64,000 nucleotides of DNA from Geodermatophilus ruber (GTDB taxonomy: Bacteria; Actinomycetota; Actinomycetes; Mycobacteriales; Geodermatophilaceae), in assembly GCF_900114385.1 (NCBI RefSeq), contig NZ_FOSW01000006.1, forward strand, positions 62,001 through 126,000, read 5' to 3'. Positions 1-7,691 of the stretch are shown piece by piece. The position numbers were made by a program, and so were the translations under genes. A model generated the notes under the pieces. The model was not told the origin of the DNA, did no database searches, and saw only the letters and a program-made list of their open reading frames with translations. Each line of letters opens with the position of its first letter. Positions within the stretch are counted from its first letter, which is position 1.

Positions 1-633
1 GCCACCGACGACCACCGACTGGGTGCGGACGTTCTTGACCTTGAGCCACTCCGGGCCGCGCGAGCCGGGGCGGTAGGGCGAGTCCAGCCGCTTGGCGACC
101 ACTCCCTCGAGCCCGTTCTCCCGGCTCGCGGCGTGCACGTCGGCACCCCCGCCGCGGAACCAGGGGGTGGTGACCCAGCGGTGCCCGCCGGGCCCGAGCG
201 CGTCCAGCCGGCGCCGGCGCTCCGCGTACGGCGCGTGCAGCAGGTCCTCCCCGTCCCAGGCCAGCAGGTCGAAGACGAGGTAGGTGACCGGCGCGGCGGC
301 GGCCAGCCGGCGCACCTCCGGGCCGGTGCGGTGCATCCGGGTCTGCAGGGCACCGAAGTCGGGCCGGCCGCGGTCGTCGAGGGCCACCACCTCGCCGTCC
401 AGGACGGCGTCGTGCCCGGCCAGCGCGTCGGGCAGGCGGGCCAGCTCGGGGTAGCGGACGGAGATGTCGGTGCCGCTGCGCGCCCAGAGGGTGAGGGCTC
501 CGTCGTGGACGGCGGCGACCGCGCGGACGCCGTCCCACTTGAACTCGTAGCCCCACCGCCCGTCCTGCGCGGCCGGCGGCAGGTCGCCGGGGGTGGCGAG
601 CATCGGCGCGGGCACCGGGACCGGCGCGGGCAC
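1..633 (-). CDS. ATP-dependent DNA ligase, adenylation domain (3' end beyond window)
   Basis: This is the N-terminal part of an ATP-dependent DNA ligase of the LigC/LigD group, which seals breaks during bacterial non-homologous end joining. The adenylation motif EFKWDGVR holds the nucleotide-accepting lysine near residue 32. Further in are DGEVVALD, the GLEGVVAKR block and the motif V segment WLKVKN. The chosen GTG start lies one base after the Ku stop codon; an in-frame ATG at 603 is a possible later start. The gene begins directly with the ligase domain, so it is either a stand-alone ligase or a fusion in which polymerase or nuclease domains follow beyond the edge. Together with Ku it forms a two-gene repair operon. 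The ligase family is certain; the full architecture is not visible. Confidence 0.88.
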   Translation of the reverse strand, partial: MPAPVPVPAPMLATPGDLPPAAQDGRWGYEFKWDGVRAVAAVHDGALTLWARSGTDISVRYPELARLPDALAGHDAVLDGEVVALDDRGRPDFGALQTRMHRTGPEVRRLAAAAPVTYLVFDLLAWDGEDLLHAPYAERRRRLDALGPGGHRWVTTPWFRGGGADVHAASRENGLEGVVAKRLDSPYRPGSRGPEWLKVKNVRTQSVVVGG

Positions 634-634
634 G

Positions 635-1645
635 TCAGGCGGTGCGGCGGGCGCGCTTGGCCGGCTGCTTCCCCGTGGCGGTCGACTTCTTGGCGGCCGT
701 CGTCTTCTTCGCCGTCGTCTTCTTCGCGGGCGTCGTCCTGGTCGCCGCCGCCTTCGTCGCCTTCGGGGCTGCCGTCGCCGTCGTTGCCGTCGCCTTCGGG
801 GCTGCCGTCTTCTTCGCCGCGGTGGCCTTCCTGGCCGGCGCCTTCCGCGGCGTGCTCTCCGCCTCGGGCGCGCCGCCGCGGGCCTGCTCGACGCTGCGGC
901 GCAGCGCGCTCATCAGGTCGACGACCGCGGCACCGGAGTCCGCCGTCTCGGGCAGCGGCTGCACCTCACCGCCGGTCTGCTTGGCCTCCAGCAGCGCCGC
1001 CATCGCCTCGCGGTAGTCGTCGGTGAACGCGGCGGGGTCGAACTCGCCGGTCATCGAGGAGATGAGCGCCTCTGCCATCTGCAGCTCCTGCGGCCGCACC
1101 GCGACGTCCTCGTCGAGGAAACCGAAGTCCGGCGTCCGGATCTCGTCCGGCCAGCGCATCGTGTGCAGCACCAGCACGCCGTCGCGGACCCGCAGCGCGG
1201 CCAGCGACTCCCGCTGCCGGATCGCGATCTTGGTGATCGCCACCCGGCCGGCGTTCTCCAGGGCGTCGCGCAGCAGCACGTAGGGCCGGGTCGCTGACGC
1301 GTCGGGCTCGAGGAAGTAGGTCTTCTCGAAGTGGATCGGGTCGATCTGGTCCTGGTCGACGAACTCCAGCACCTCGATCTCCCGCCGGGAGGTCAGCGGC
1401 AGCTCCTCGAAGTCCTCGTCGGTGAGGATGACCAGCTGGCCGTCGGGCAGCTCGTAGCCCTTGGCGATCTCGCTGTACTCGACCTCCTCACCGTCGATCG
1501 AGCAGACCCGCTTGTACTTCACCCGGCCGCCGTCGGTGGCGTGCACCTGGTGGAACCGGATGTCGTGGTCCTCGGTGGCGGTGTAGAGCTTCACCCCGAT
1601 GCTGACCAGACCGAAGGACACCGCGCCGCGCCAGATCGACCGCAT
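635..1645 (-). CDS. ku: Non-homologous end joining protein Ku
   Basis: Bacterial Ku forms a homodimeric ring on broken DNA ends and recruits the ligase. The start MRSIWRGAVSFGLVSIGVKL is a hallmark of the family, and residues 1-255 are a full Ku core. Residues from about 262 to 336 form a lysine/alanine/threonine-rich tail built from KKTTA-like units. Such tails in other actinobacteria bind DNA and affect threading. The 336 residues exceed the usual 270-300 because of this tail. AGGAG lies six bases before the ATG. The ligase gene follows after one base, so co-transcription is very likely. Confidence 0.97.
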   Translation of the reverse strand: MRSIWRGAVSFGLVSIGVKLYTATEDHDIRFHQVHATDGGRVKYKRVCSIDGEEVEYSEIAKGYELPDGQLVILTDEDFEELPLTSRREIEVLEFVDQDQIDPIHFEKTYFLEPDASATRPYVLLRDALENAGRVAITKIAIRQRESLAALRVRDGVLVLHTMRWPDEIRTPDFGFLDEDVAVRPQELQMAEALISSMTGEFDPAAFTDDYREAMAALLEAKQTGGEVQPLPETADSGAAVVDLMSALRRSVEQARGGAPEAESTPRKAPARKATAAKKTAAPKATATTATAAPKATKAAATRTTPAKKTTAKKTTAAKKSTATGKQPAKRARRTA

Positions 1646-1774
1646 GCCGCACTCCTCCGAGAGACCCGTCCGGGACCGCGGGCGGGGAAGGCCGGGCGGT
1701 CAAGATCGCAGGATAGGTGCGCTCCGCGCACCGCGGCAGGCCGAGCGCCCCCTCTCTCCTCCGGACGGAGGACC

Positions 1775-2368
1775 TCACCGCACCCCGGCCGACTGCTCAC
1801 CGGGCGCGTGTCCCACCCCGTTCTGGAGGGCGTCGTAGGCGAACTGCAGGACGTCGGAACCGGCGACCAGGGTCATCGTCAGCGCCGCCATCCGGGTCGC
1901 GCGCGGCGCGGTCGCGTAGCCCAGCACCAGCGCGGTGGCCACCCACTGCGCCAGGCAGAACGGGCAGGTGAGCAGCTCACCGACGGCGTGCTTCACCCCG
2001 CCGTGCTCGCGGACCTCCTCGGCGACCTCGGCGTGCCCCGACGGCCCCTGGAACGCGGTGAAGGGGGCCCGGAGCGGGCTGGTCACCGGGTCCTTCGCGA
2101 TCCGCCGGGACAGCCGGAACGTGGCCACGGCCAGCAGCGCGACGTCCCCCGGTGGGATCCGCTTCGGCAGCTCCCGGCCCGAGGCCCGCACCGCGGCCAC
2201 GCCGGCCGACACCAGGCCCAGGTACACGCCCATGGCCCCGAGATCCCCGCCGAGGGGGCGGGCCTCCCCCCGCGAGTACTCGCGCTTCTGGGTGCGGGCC
2301 CAGCGGCGGGCCGGGGCCGCGAGCCGCTGCACCTCCTGTGCGATTGCCATGGTGAGCGCGCTACCCAC
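1775..2368 (-). CDS. DUF1360 family membrane protein
   Basis: This is a predicted small membrane protein of the DUF1360 family, whose function is unknown. It has a basic N-terminus, hydrophobic segments around residues 45-62 and 72-85, and a conserved block TCPFCLAQWVATALVLG near residue 134, where the cysteine pair and the following membrane helix are typical of the family. The longest frame starts with GTG at 2368. An ATG at 2350 removes six residues and is equally plausible because the purine-rich stretch sits awkwardly close to the GTG. The gene stands alone upstream of the Ku/ligase operon in the same direction, with about 130 bases between them. No role in repair can be inferred from position alone. 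Confidence 0.8.
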   Translation of the reverse strand: MGSALTMAIAQEVQRLAAPARRWARTQKREYSRGEARPLGGDLGAMGVYLGLVSAGVAAVRASGRELPKRIPPGDVALLAVATFRLSRRIAKDPVTSPLRAPFTAFQGPSGHAEVAEEVREHGGVKHAVGELLTCPFCLAQWVATALVLGYATAPRATRMAALTMTLVAGSDVLQFAYDALQNGVGHAPGEQSAGVR

Positions 2369-2515
2369 CCTTCCCGGCGCCCTACCGCGCGGCCCGCACC
2401 GATGCTGGGAGAACCCTCACGCATGGGCCCGGGAGCGGCGGGTAGGCGGGAGGCAGTCCGCGGCCGGCGTCCCGGCCGCATCGCGAGCACGCGGCTCACC
2501 GCACAGGAGGAACCC

Positions 2516-2944
2516 ATGACGCAGTTCGAGCGCCGCCGGAGCGAGGGCGAGACCGCCCGCGACGTCTTCCCCGAGGAGGAGGGGATCCCCGACATCATCA
2601 ACGACGACTCACCCACCCTGCATCGGACGGAGGACCCCCAGTTCGCCCCCGACCCCGGGCGCGACGAGCCCGGGGCCAGCGTCGACTACGGCACCACCGC
2701 CTTCGAGCAGTCCCAGGGCGAACCGCTGGACATCCGTCTGGGCCGCGAGGTGCCCGACGTGTTCCCCGACATCCGGCCCGCCGAGGACCCCGACCGCCCC
2801 CAGATGCAGCTGGAGCAGGACCTCGACACCGCCCCGGACACGGACTCCGGCACCAACCGGACCGCCGACGACGTCGAGGCGACCGCCGAGCAGGCGACCG
2901 GCGGTGAGGGCCCGGAGGAGGCCGCCGTCCATCCCCGCGACTGA
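2516..2944 (+). CDS. DUF5709-like acidic hypothetical protein
   Basis: This is a 142-residue, very acidic and probably disordered protein. A perfect AGGAGG lies five bases before the ATG, so it is likely well translated. The central region reads SVDYGTTAFEQSQGEPLD followed by IRLGREVPDV, the kind of block seen in actinobacterial DUF5709 proteins. The C-terminal third is rich in Thr, Glu, Asp and Ala. No membrane segment, signal peptide or cysteine is visible. It is transcribed away from the DUF1360 gene and faces the oxygenase gene, with a hairpin between. The function is unknown; the family name is from memory of the motif. Confidence 0.82.
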   Translation: MTQFERRRSEGETARDVFPEEEGIPDIINDDSPTLHRTEDPQFAPDPGRDEPGASVDYGTTAFEQSQGEPLDIRLGREVPDVFPDIRPAEDPDRPQMQLEQDLDTAPDTDSGTNRTADDVEATAEQATGGEGPEEAAVHPRD

Positions 2945-2947
2945 CCT

Positions 2948-2977
2948 GCGGTGGCCGGCCCCGCGGCCGGCCACCGC
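2948..2977. terminator. Hairpin between convergent genes
   Basis: A perfect 13-bp stem (2948-2960 with 2965-2977) closes a four-base loop. It sits just after the DUF5709-like stop codon and just after the stop of the oxygenase gene on the other strand, so it can serve both. There is no clear T tract, which is usual for high-GC actinobacteria. Confidence 0.6.
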
Positions 2978-2978
2978 C

Positions 2979-3905
2979 TCAGGCGGTGTTCTCCGGTCTG
3001 TCCTCCAGCGCCATCCGCTGCGCGAACGAGCCGGCGGTGTCGAAGGTGAGGCGGTGCACCCGGTCGTAGGTGTGCTCGCTCTTGCGGACCACGGTCCGGC
3101 CGTGCAGCCACTCCGCGTCGTCGACCAGGTAGCCCTCGCCGGGCCCGTACAGGATCCGCGTGGCCGCGGCGTCGCTCGCGGCGATGAGGCCCGAGTCGTC
3201 CGGCCGGTCGTGGTAGCCGAACACCTCCTCGTAGGCCTCCATGTCCCACGGGACCTCGCGGCGGACCAGCCGCAGGCTCCGCGCCGCCCACTCCGGGCCG
3301 AACGCGACCGCGGCCAGCTCCCCCCACTCCGCCACCGACATCAGCAGCGAGGCGCCCTGCTGGTCCGGCGCCGGCTGGTGGAAGACGTTGAGCAGGTAGC
3401 GCCCCGGAAAGATGTCGGCGTGCAGCGGGAAGGAGCCGTCCTCACTGCCCGACCCCATGCCGATGGGCGCCTTCATGCCCGTGGTGTGGTGCGCCGAGGC
3501 CTCGACGACCGCCCCCTTCAGCGCCGCGAGGAGGGCGCTGATGTGCCGGCCGACCGGTTGGGTCATGCCGGTCAGGTGCGCCAGGCCCCCGTCCGGGACG
3601 ACCCGCACCTGCCACAGCGATGCGCCCATCGCCCGGACCGCGGCGGCGACATCGGCCGGCAGCGCGTCGAGGTCGACGGTCTCGTCCGGCGGGGCGCCGA
3701 AGGACTCGTTGCGGTACCACTCCAGCGACTCCCACCGCGGCTGCGGCGGGTCGGCCGCCGCGAACGCCTCGAGGACCGGCACCCAGGCCGGGTGCCAGGT
3801 CATCAGCGGCCGGCCGAGGCGGGTCCCGACCGTGGTGAGGGCGGGGGTGCCCGCCGCCGGCACGACCAGCGCGGGCCGGCGCGCCACGAGCGGGGAGTGG
3901 TTCAC
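2979..3905 (-). CDS. Putative Fe(II)/2-oxoglutarate-dependent oxygenase
   Basis: This 308-residue protein resembles the TauD/clavaminate-synthase-like non-heme iron oxygenases, which use 2-oxoglutarate and O2 to hydroxylate a substrate. The iron-binding facial triad is visible as LHAD (His162, Asp164) and EWLHGR (His268). Arg285 in VHRLTF is placed to bind the 2-oxoglutarate carboxylate. The GTG start at 3905 has GGAGG four bases upstream; an open frame continues further up but lacks a comparable ribosome site. No partner gene is next to it, so the substrate is unknown. It could act on an amino acid or a small metabolite. The fold assignment is good; the reaction is inference. Confidence 0.72.
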   Translation of the reverse strand: MNHSPLVARRPALVVPAAGTPALTTVGTRLGRPLMTWHPAWVPVLEAFAAADPPQPRWESLEWYRNESFGAPPDETVDLDALPADVAAAVRAMGASLWQVRVVPDGGLAHLTGMTQPVGRHISALLAALKGAVVEASAHHTTGMKAPIGMGSGSEDGSFPLHADIFPGRYLLNVFHQPAPDQQGASLLMSVAEWGELAAVAFGPEWAARSLRLVRREVPWDMEAYEEVFGYHDRPDDSGLIAASDAAATRILYGPGEGYLVDDAEWLHGRTVVRKSEHTYDRVHRLTFDTAGSFAQRMALEDRPENTA

Positions 3906-4237
3906 GGGGCCTCCGGGAGGACGTCGGGACCGGCGTCGGCCGCGGTGTGCACCGCGGTGTGCACTGCGGTGCGGACCGTAACGGCACGCGGTGGTGCGAG
4001 TCAGCTCTCCACGCCCACGGCACCGGGAAACGCCCTCCGGGGCGGGGTGGCGTGCGGGAGAGCCGTTGTCTACGTTGGGGCGGCGGTTGAGCAGGCAGCC
4101 GTCGCCGTTCCGGATCGCGCGGACCGGGCCCGGGCACGGACGACGTGCGCGGGGCCGCCCGCACCGCACGATCCCGCAGCGGTAGATTGACCGAGCGGTC
4201 GTGCCGACGGGCACTGCCGTTGAGAGGAGCTCAGCCC

Positions 4238-4636
4238 GTGACCACATCCGACCTGCCTGCCGAAGGGCAGCCCGACGTGTCGACCGAGGGCACGGAGGCA
4301 CCCTTCGACGACGTGATCACGCTCTCGACCTCCACCGGTCAGGACGGCGCGGTCACGGTGACGGTCGTCGGCGAAGTGGACACGTTCACCGCCCCCGTCC
4401 TGCGGTCGTCGCTCGACACCCAGCTCGAGCAGCAACCGAAGGAGCTCGTGATCGACCTCTCCGGCGTCCAGTTCCTCGGCTCCGCCGGGCTGGCCGTCCT
4501 GGTGGAGACGCAGAAGTCGGCCCGCTCCCGCGAGGTCGACCTCCGGCTGATCGCCACCACCCGGGCGGTCACCCGCCCGCTCGAGGTCACCGGTCTGATC
4601 GACCTGTTCACGATCGTGGACGGCACCGCTCGCTGA
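4238..4636 (+). CDS. STAS-domain anti-sigma factor antagonist
   Basis: This 132-residue protein is an RsbV/SpoIIAA-type STAS domain. It would bind an anti-sigma kinase when unphosphorylated and so release a sigma factor. The core reads GEVDTFTAPVLRSSLD, then the signature DLSGVQFLGSAGLAVLVE. Ser82 lies at the position normally phosphorylated by the partner kinase. About 25 residues at the N-terminus are acidic and probably disordered. The GTG start at 4238 is preceded by GAGAGGAGC. The likely partner is the RsbW-like kinase and SigB-family factor encoded 1.5-3 kb downstream, though the topoisomerase gene on the other strand separates them. Confidence 0.9.
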   Translation: MTTSDLPAEGQPDVSTEGTEAPFDDVITLSTSTGQDGAVTVTVVGEVDTFTAPVLRSSLDTQLEQQPKELVIDLSGVQFLGSAGLAVLVETQKSARSREVDLRLIATTRAVTRPLEVTGLIDLFTIVDGTAR

Positions 4637-4663
4637 CCTGCGTCCGGGTGCGCCCGGACACCG

Positions 4664-4709
4664 ACGCACGGAGAAGGCCCCGCCACGTGGCGGGGCCTTC
4701 TCCGTGCGT
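4664..4709. terminator. 46-bp perfect palindrome, bidirectional terminator
   Basis: The two 23-base arms are perfectly complementary, with CACGTG at the centre and CCTTCTCC toward the outer end. It lies between the convergent STAS and topoisomerase genes and leaves only five bases before the topoisomerase stop codon. The symmetry means it can end transcription from both sides. Confidence 0.85.
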
Positions 4710-4714
4710 GCCCG

Positions 4715-5722
4715 TCAGCCGGTGAGCATCGCGCAGACGGCGGCCTCCACGACCTCCTGCCGCGCGCGGTCGTCGGTGGCCCTGGCCGCCTCCGCCAGCG
4801 CGTCCGCGACCGTCTCCCCCTGCTCGAACCGGTCCACCACCCGCGGGTCGACGTAGCTGGCCCGGCACACCGCCGGCGTGTTGCCCAGCTGCTCGGCGAC
4901 GGCCTTGTAGGCGGCGCTGACCGTCCTCTTCCGGGCGGTCCCGGTCCGCGGCTGCGGCGCCTCGGCGAGCCTCGCGGCCATGAGCACCGTGGCGCTCCAG
5001 GTGCGGAAGTCCTTCGCGGTCACCTCGGCATCGCTGATCTCCTTGAGGTACCCGTTGATCTCGTCGCTGGTGACGTCGTGCCAGGTGCCGTTCTCCAGCC
5101 GGTAGGCCAGCAGGTCCTCCCCCGCGTCGGCGGGCCGGGCGAGCAGCTTCCGGACGACGGCGGCCGTCGGCCGGTCCTTCACCTCGACCTCGCGTTCGAG
5201 GCCGCCCTTGGCGGTGTAGGAGAAGAAGGTGCGCTCCCCGCGCACGTGCACGTGGTCCCGCCGCAGCGTGGCCAGGCCGTAGGTGCCGTTGTCCTCCGCG
5301 TACTGCTCGCTGCCGACGCGGAAGTAGCCCAGGTCCAGCAGGCGGACCGCGGTGGCGAGCACCCGGTCGCGGGTGAGCCCGTCGGTGTCGATCGCGGCGA
5401 GGACCGCGTCGCGCACGTCTGGCAGCTGGGCGGCGATCTCCAGCACCCGCTCGTGCTTCTCCGCGTCCCGGCGGGCGCGCCAGGCGTCGTGATAGCGGTA
5501 CTGCCGCCGGCCCGCGGCGTCCACGCCGGTGGCCTGGATGTGCCCGTTCGGCCAGGGGCAGATCCAGACGTCCTGCCACGCCGGGGGGATGGCCAGGGCC
5601 TTGACCCGGTCCAGCCGGTCGTCCTTGATCAGGACGCCGTCCTCGTCGTAGTGGGCGAACCCGCGGCCGGCGCGGCGGCGCCCCCAGCCGGGGCCGTGCA
5701 CGTCGCTGCGGCGGAGTCTCAC
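4715..5722 (-). CDS. DNA topoisomerase IB (bacterial, poxvirus-type)
   Basis: This is a type IB topoisomerase, which relaxes DNA through a 3'-phosphotyrosine intermediate. The N-terminal RLRRSD..GPGWGRRRAGRGF block and the central NGTYGLATLRRDHV and SYTAKGG blocks match the bacterial family. The catalytic tyrosine is Tyr290 in RASYVDPRV, and the upstream LENGTWHDVTSDEINGYL region carries part of the active site. The GTG at 5722 gives 335 residues and starts exactly where family members begin. A TTG at 5755 would add eleven residues. It is a single gene between the STAS gene and the RsbW/SigB operon. Many actinobacteria carry this non-essential enzyme. Confidence 0.9.
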   Translation of the reverse strand: MRLRRSDVHGPGWGRRRAGRGFAHYDEDGVLIKDDRLDRVKALAIPPAWQDVWICPWPNGHIQATGVDAAGRRQYRYHDAWRARRDAEKHERVLEIAAQLPDVRDAVLAAIDTDGLTRDRVLATAVRLLDLGYFRVGSEQYAEDNGTYGLATLRRDHVHVRGERTFFSYTAKGGLEREVEVKDRPTAAVVRKLLARPADAGEDLLAYRLENGTWHDVTSDEINGYLKEISDAEVTAKDFRTWSATVLMAARLAEAPQPRTGTARKRTVSAAYKAVAEQLGNTPAVCRASYVDPRVVDRFEQGETVADALAEAARATDDRARQEVVEAAVCAMLTG

Positions 5723-6102
5723 GCCCGGAGGATGGGCACCGGATCCGTTCCTCAAACAGGCCGCCGGTCAGCGCAGCCCGACCAGGCCGGCGTCGGGCAG
5801 CAGCGGGAGGAACGGCGGCAGCACCGAGCGCTGCACCTGCTCCCGGGTGCCCGCGTCCTCCTCGGGACGGGACTCCGGCGGCAGGCTCTCCCCGGCTGGC
5901 GTTCATCCGGCGCCAGGGAACAACACGCCCCAGGGCTCGGCAACCGCGCGCTCCCAGGCCCGACGTGGGGGTTTACCGCCCGGCTGCCGGGCTATATCGG
6001 CACCTCAGGATTCCCACCCCCCGCGCCCGCGCTCTCGGGCGAACGGTCGGGCAGGATGGATGACGACCTCGTGCCCGCGACCCGCGGCGGGAGGCGGCGA
6101 CG
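5723..6102. other. 380-bp gap: short gene remnant and sigma-B-like promoter
   Basis: No complete gene is seen. On the minus strand at 5768-5896 a short open stretch ends with LPPFLPLLPDAGLVGLR and a TGA. It has no start codon with a ribosome site and is closed upstream by a TGA, so it looks like the end of a decayed gene. At 5971-5995 is a promoter resembling the general-stress sigma consensus, pointing into the RsbW gene. GGGAGG at 6089 is the ribosome site of that gene. Confidence 0.45.
5971..5996 (+). promoter_or_regulatory. Candidate SigB/SigF-type promoter of the rsbW-sigB operon
   Basis: GTTTA at 5971, then 14 bases after GTTT, then GGGCTAT at 5989 closely match the GTTT-N14-16-GGGTAT consensus of stress sigma factors. 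Transcription would start near 6003, about 100 bases before the RsbW gene. Autoregulation by the sigma factor encoded in this operon is the likely meaning. Confidence 0.58.
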
Positions 6103-6618
6103 ATGAGGAGCGAACGACGGATGGCGGATTCGAGGGGTGCCCTCGCACACGACGGCCGGCGCGCCGAACGACTGGAGCTGCGGCTGCCCACCACCCCCAC
6201 CCAGCTGCCCGCGGTGCGGGCCATGGCCGGCGACCTGGCCATCCGGATGGACTACGACCTCGACGCGGTGGAGGACCTGCGCCTGGCGGTTGACGAGGCC
6301 TGCGCCACGCTGGCCTCGATCGTCGCGGACGACCACCCGCTGACCGTCGTGTTCGAGACGACGCGGGCCGGCCTGCACATCGACGCGTGGGTGCCGACCA
6401 CCGAGGGCACCGACGTTCCTCGCGACGGTTTCGGCTGGGCGGTGCTGCACACCCTGGTCGACAACGTCGAGGCCGGCCCGGCCACCCAGGCCTCCGTTCC
6501 GGCCGGGGACGGCACGTCCGGTCCGGTCGCGCTCATCTCGATGGACAAGTTCCTCCCGGGACAGCACCCGGACCAGTTGCTCGGCGGGGCGGGCCAGAAC
6601 ATCTCGGTCGCTCGGTGA
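6103..6618 (+). CDS. RsbW-like anti-sigma factor (GHKL ATPase fold)
   Basis: This 171-residue protein belongs to the RsbW/SpoIIAB anti-sigma kinases, which hold a stress sigma factor inactive and phosphorylate a STAS antagonist. The N-box region is DLRLAVDEACATL (residues 58-70) and the G1 region is DGFGWAVLHTLVD (108-120). The asparagine that usually follows EAC-x in the N box is Thr69 here, so magnesium binding and kinase activity may be weakened or altered. The ATG at 6103 follows GGGAGG by eight bases. A second ATG at 6121 follows GAGGAG and is possible. The stop overlaps the GTG of the sigma gene, so the two products are translationally coupled. Confidence 0.88.
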   Translation: MRSERRMADSRGALAHDGRRAERLELRLPTTPTQLPAVRAMAGDLAIRMDYDLDAVEDLRLAVDEACATLASIVADDHPLTVVFETTRAGLHIDAWVPTTEGTDVPRDGFGWAVLHTLVDNVEAGPATQASVPAGDGTSGPVALISMDKFLPGQHPDQLLGGAGQNISVAR

Positions 6619-7586
6619 CCCGGGCGTCCGCCCCGAAGCCGACCACCGTCGAGGAGGACACCCTGCGCCACGACCAGTCCCCGCCCGCCCCCCACGGGGC
6701 GCAGGGGGAGCTCGCGCCGGACGAGCAGCCGGTCGAGGTCCCTGCCGTCACCCCGCGCGCACCCAGCCCGCGCCCCGCGGCCGACGAGGCCCCCGAACCC
6801 GACGCCGAGGCCGCCCCCGTGTCGGACAACCGGCGGCGGGCCGAGCGCACCGCCCCGCTGTTCGCCGAGCTGGCGACCCTGGAGAAGGACGACCCGCGCC
6901 GCGAGCGGCTTCGCGAGATCCTCGTCGAGGAGCACCTGCCGCTGGTACGGCACTTCGCCCGCCGGTTCAGCAACCGCGGTGAGCCGTTCGACGACCTGCT
7001 GCAGGTCGGCACGCTCGGCCTGATCGCGGCCATCGACCGGTTCGACCCGAACCGGGGCGTGGAGTTCCTGTCCTTCGCGGTGCCCACGATCACCGGGGAG
7101 ATCAAGCGGCACTTCCGCGACCAGGGCTGGTCGGTACGGGTGCCGCGGCGGCTGCAGGAGCTGCACCTGTCGCTCAACGCCGCCGTGGGCGAGCTGGCGC
7201 AGAAGAACGGCCGCGCGCCGACGCCGTCGGAGCTGGCCGAGCACCTGGGCATCCCGCGCGCGGAGGTGCTCGAGGGCCTGGCCGTGGCCAACGCCTACCG
7301 GTCGAGCTCCCTCGACGAGCGGCTCTCGGGCGAGGACGACTCCCCCACCCTGGCCGCCACGCTCGGCGAGGAGGACGCCGCGCTGGAGGGCGTGGAGTAC
7401 CGCGAGTCGCTGCAGCCGCTGCTGGCCACCATCCCGGCCCGCGAGCGTCGCATCCTGATCCTGCGGTTCTTCGGCAACATGACCCAGTCGCAGATCGCCG
7501 CCGACATCGGCATCTCGCAGATGCACGTCTCGCGGCTGCTGTCCCAGACGCTGGCCAAGCTCCGCGAAGGACTGCTCAAGGACTGA
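6615..7586 (+). CDS. RNA polymerase sigma factor, SigB/SigF/SigG subfamily
   Basis: This 323-residue protein is a group 3 sigma factor for stress or developmental genes. An acidic, proline-rich N-terminal extension of about 70 residues comes first. Region 2 includes LVRHFARRFSNRGEPFDDLL and the FLSFAVPTITGEIKRHFRD block. Region 3 includes VPRRLQELHLSLN. Region 4 ends with RILILRFFGNMTQSQIAADI and a helix-turn-helix ending SRLLSQTLAKLREGL. The GTG start overlaps the RsbW-like stop by four bases and no strong ribosome site is seen, as expected for coupling. The candidate GTTT/GGGCTAT promoter ahead of the operon suggests autoregulation. Confidence 0.93.
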   Translation: MTRASAPKPTTVEEDTLRHDQSPPAPHGAQGELAPDEQPVEVPAVTPRAPSPRPAADEAPEPDAEAAPVSDNRRRAERTAPLFAELATLEKDDPRRERLREILVEEHLPLVRHFARRFSNRGEPFDDLLQVGTLGLIAAIDRFDPNRGVEFLSFAVPTITGEIKRHFRDQGWSVRVPRRLQELHLSLNAAVGELAQKNGRAPTPSELAEHLGIPRAEVLEGLAVANAYRSSSLDERLSGEDDSPTLAATLGEEDAALEGVEYRESLQPLLATIPARERRILILRFFGNMTQSQIAADIGISQMHVSRLLSQTLAKLREGLLKD

Positions 7587-7627
7587 ATCCCTCGTCGGCC
7601 TACCGGTCGACACCGCCACCGGGTGCC

Positions 7628-7671
7628 GTCCCCGACCGGGCTGAGCCGCTGCCCAGGCCCCGGTCGGGGAC
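7628..7671. terminator. Hairpin between convergent sigma factor and SPFH genes
   Basis: A 13-bp stem (7628-7640 with 7659-7671) encloses an 18-base loop. It lies between two convergent stop codons and can end both transcripts. Confidence 0.6.
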
Positions 7672-7691
7672 TCCCGCAACCAGGTGTCTCG

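Noticed and set aside
4238-7586. One operon of STAS, RsbW-like and sigma genes
   Set aside because: The topoisomerase gene on the other strand and a strong terminator separate the STAS gene, so only a functional link can be proposed.
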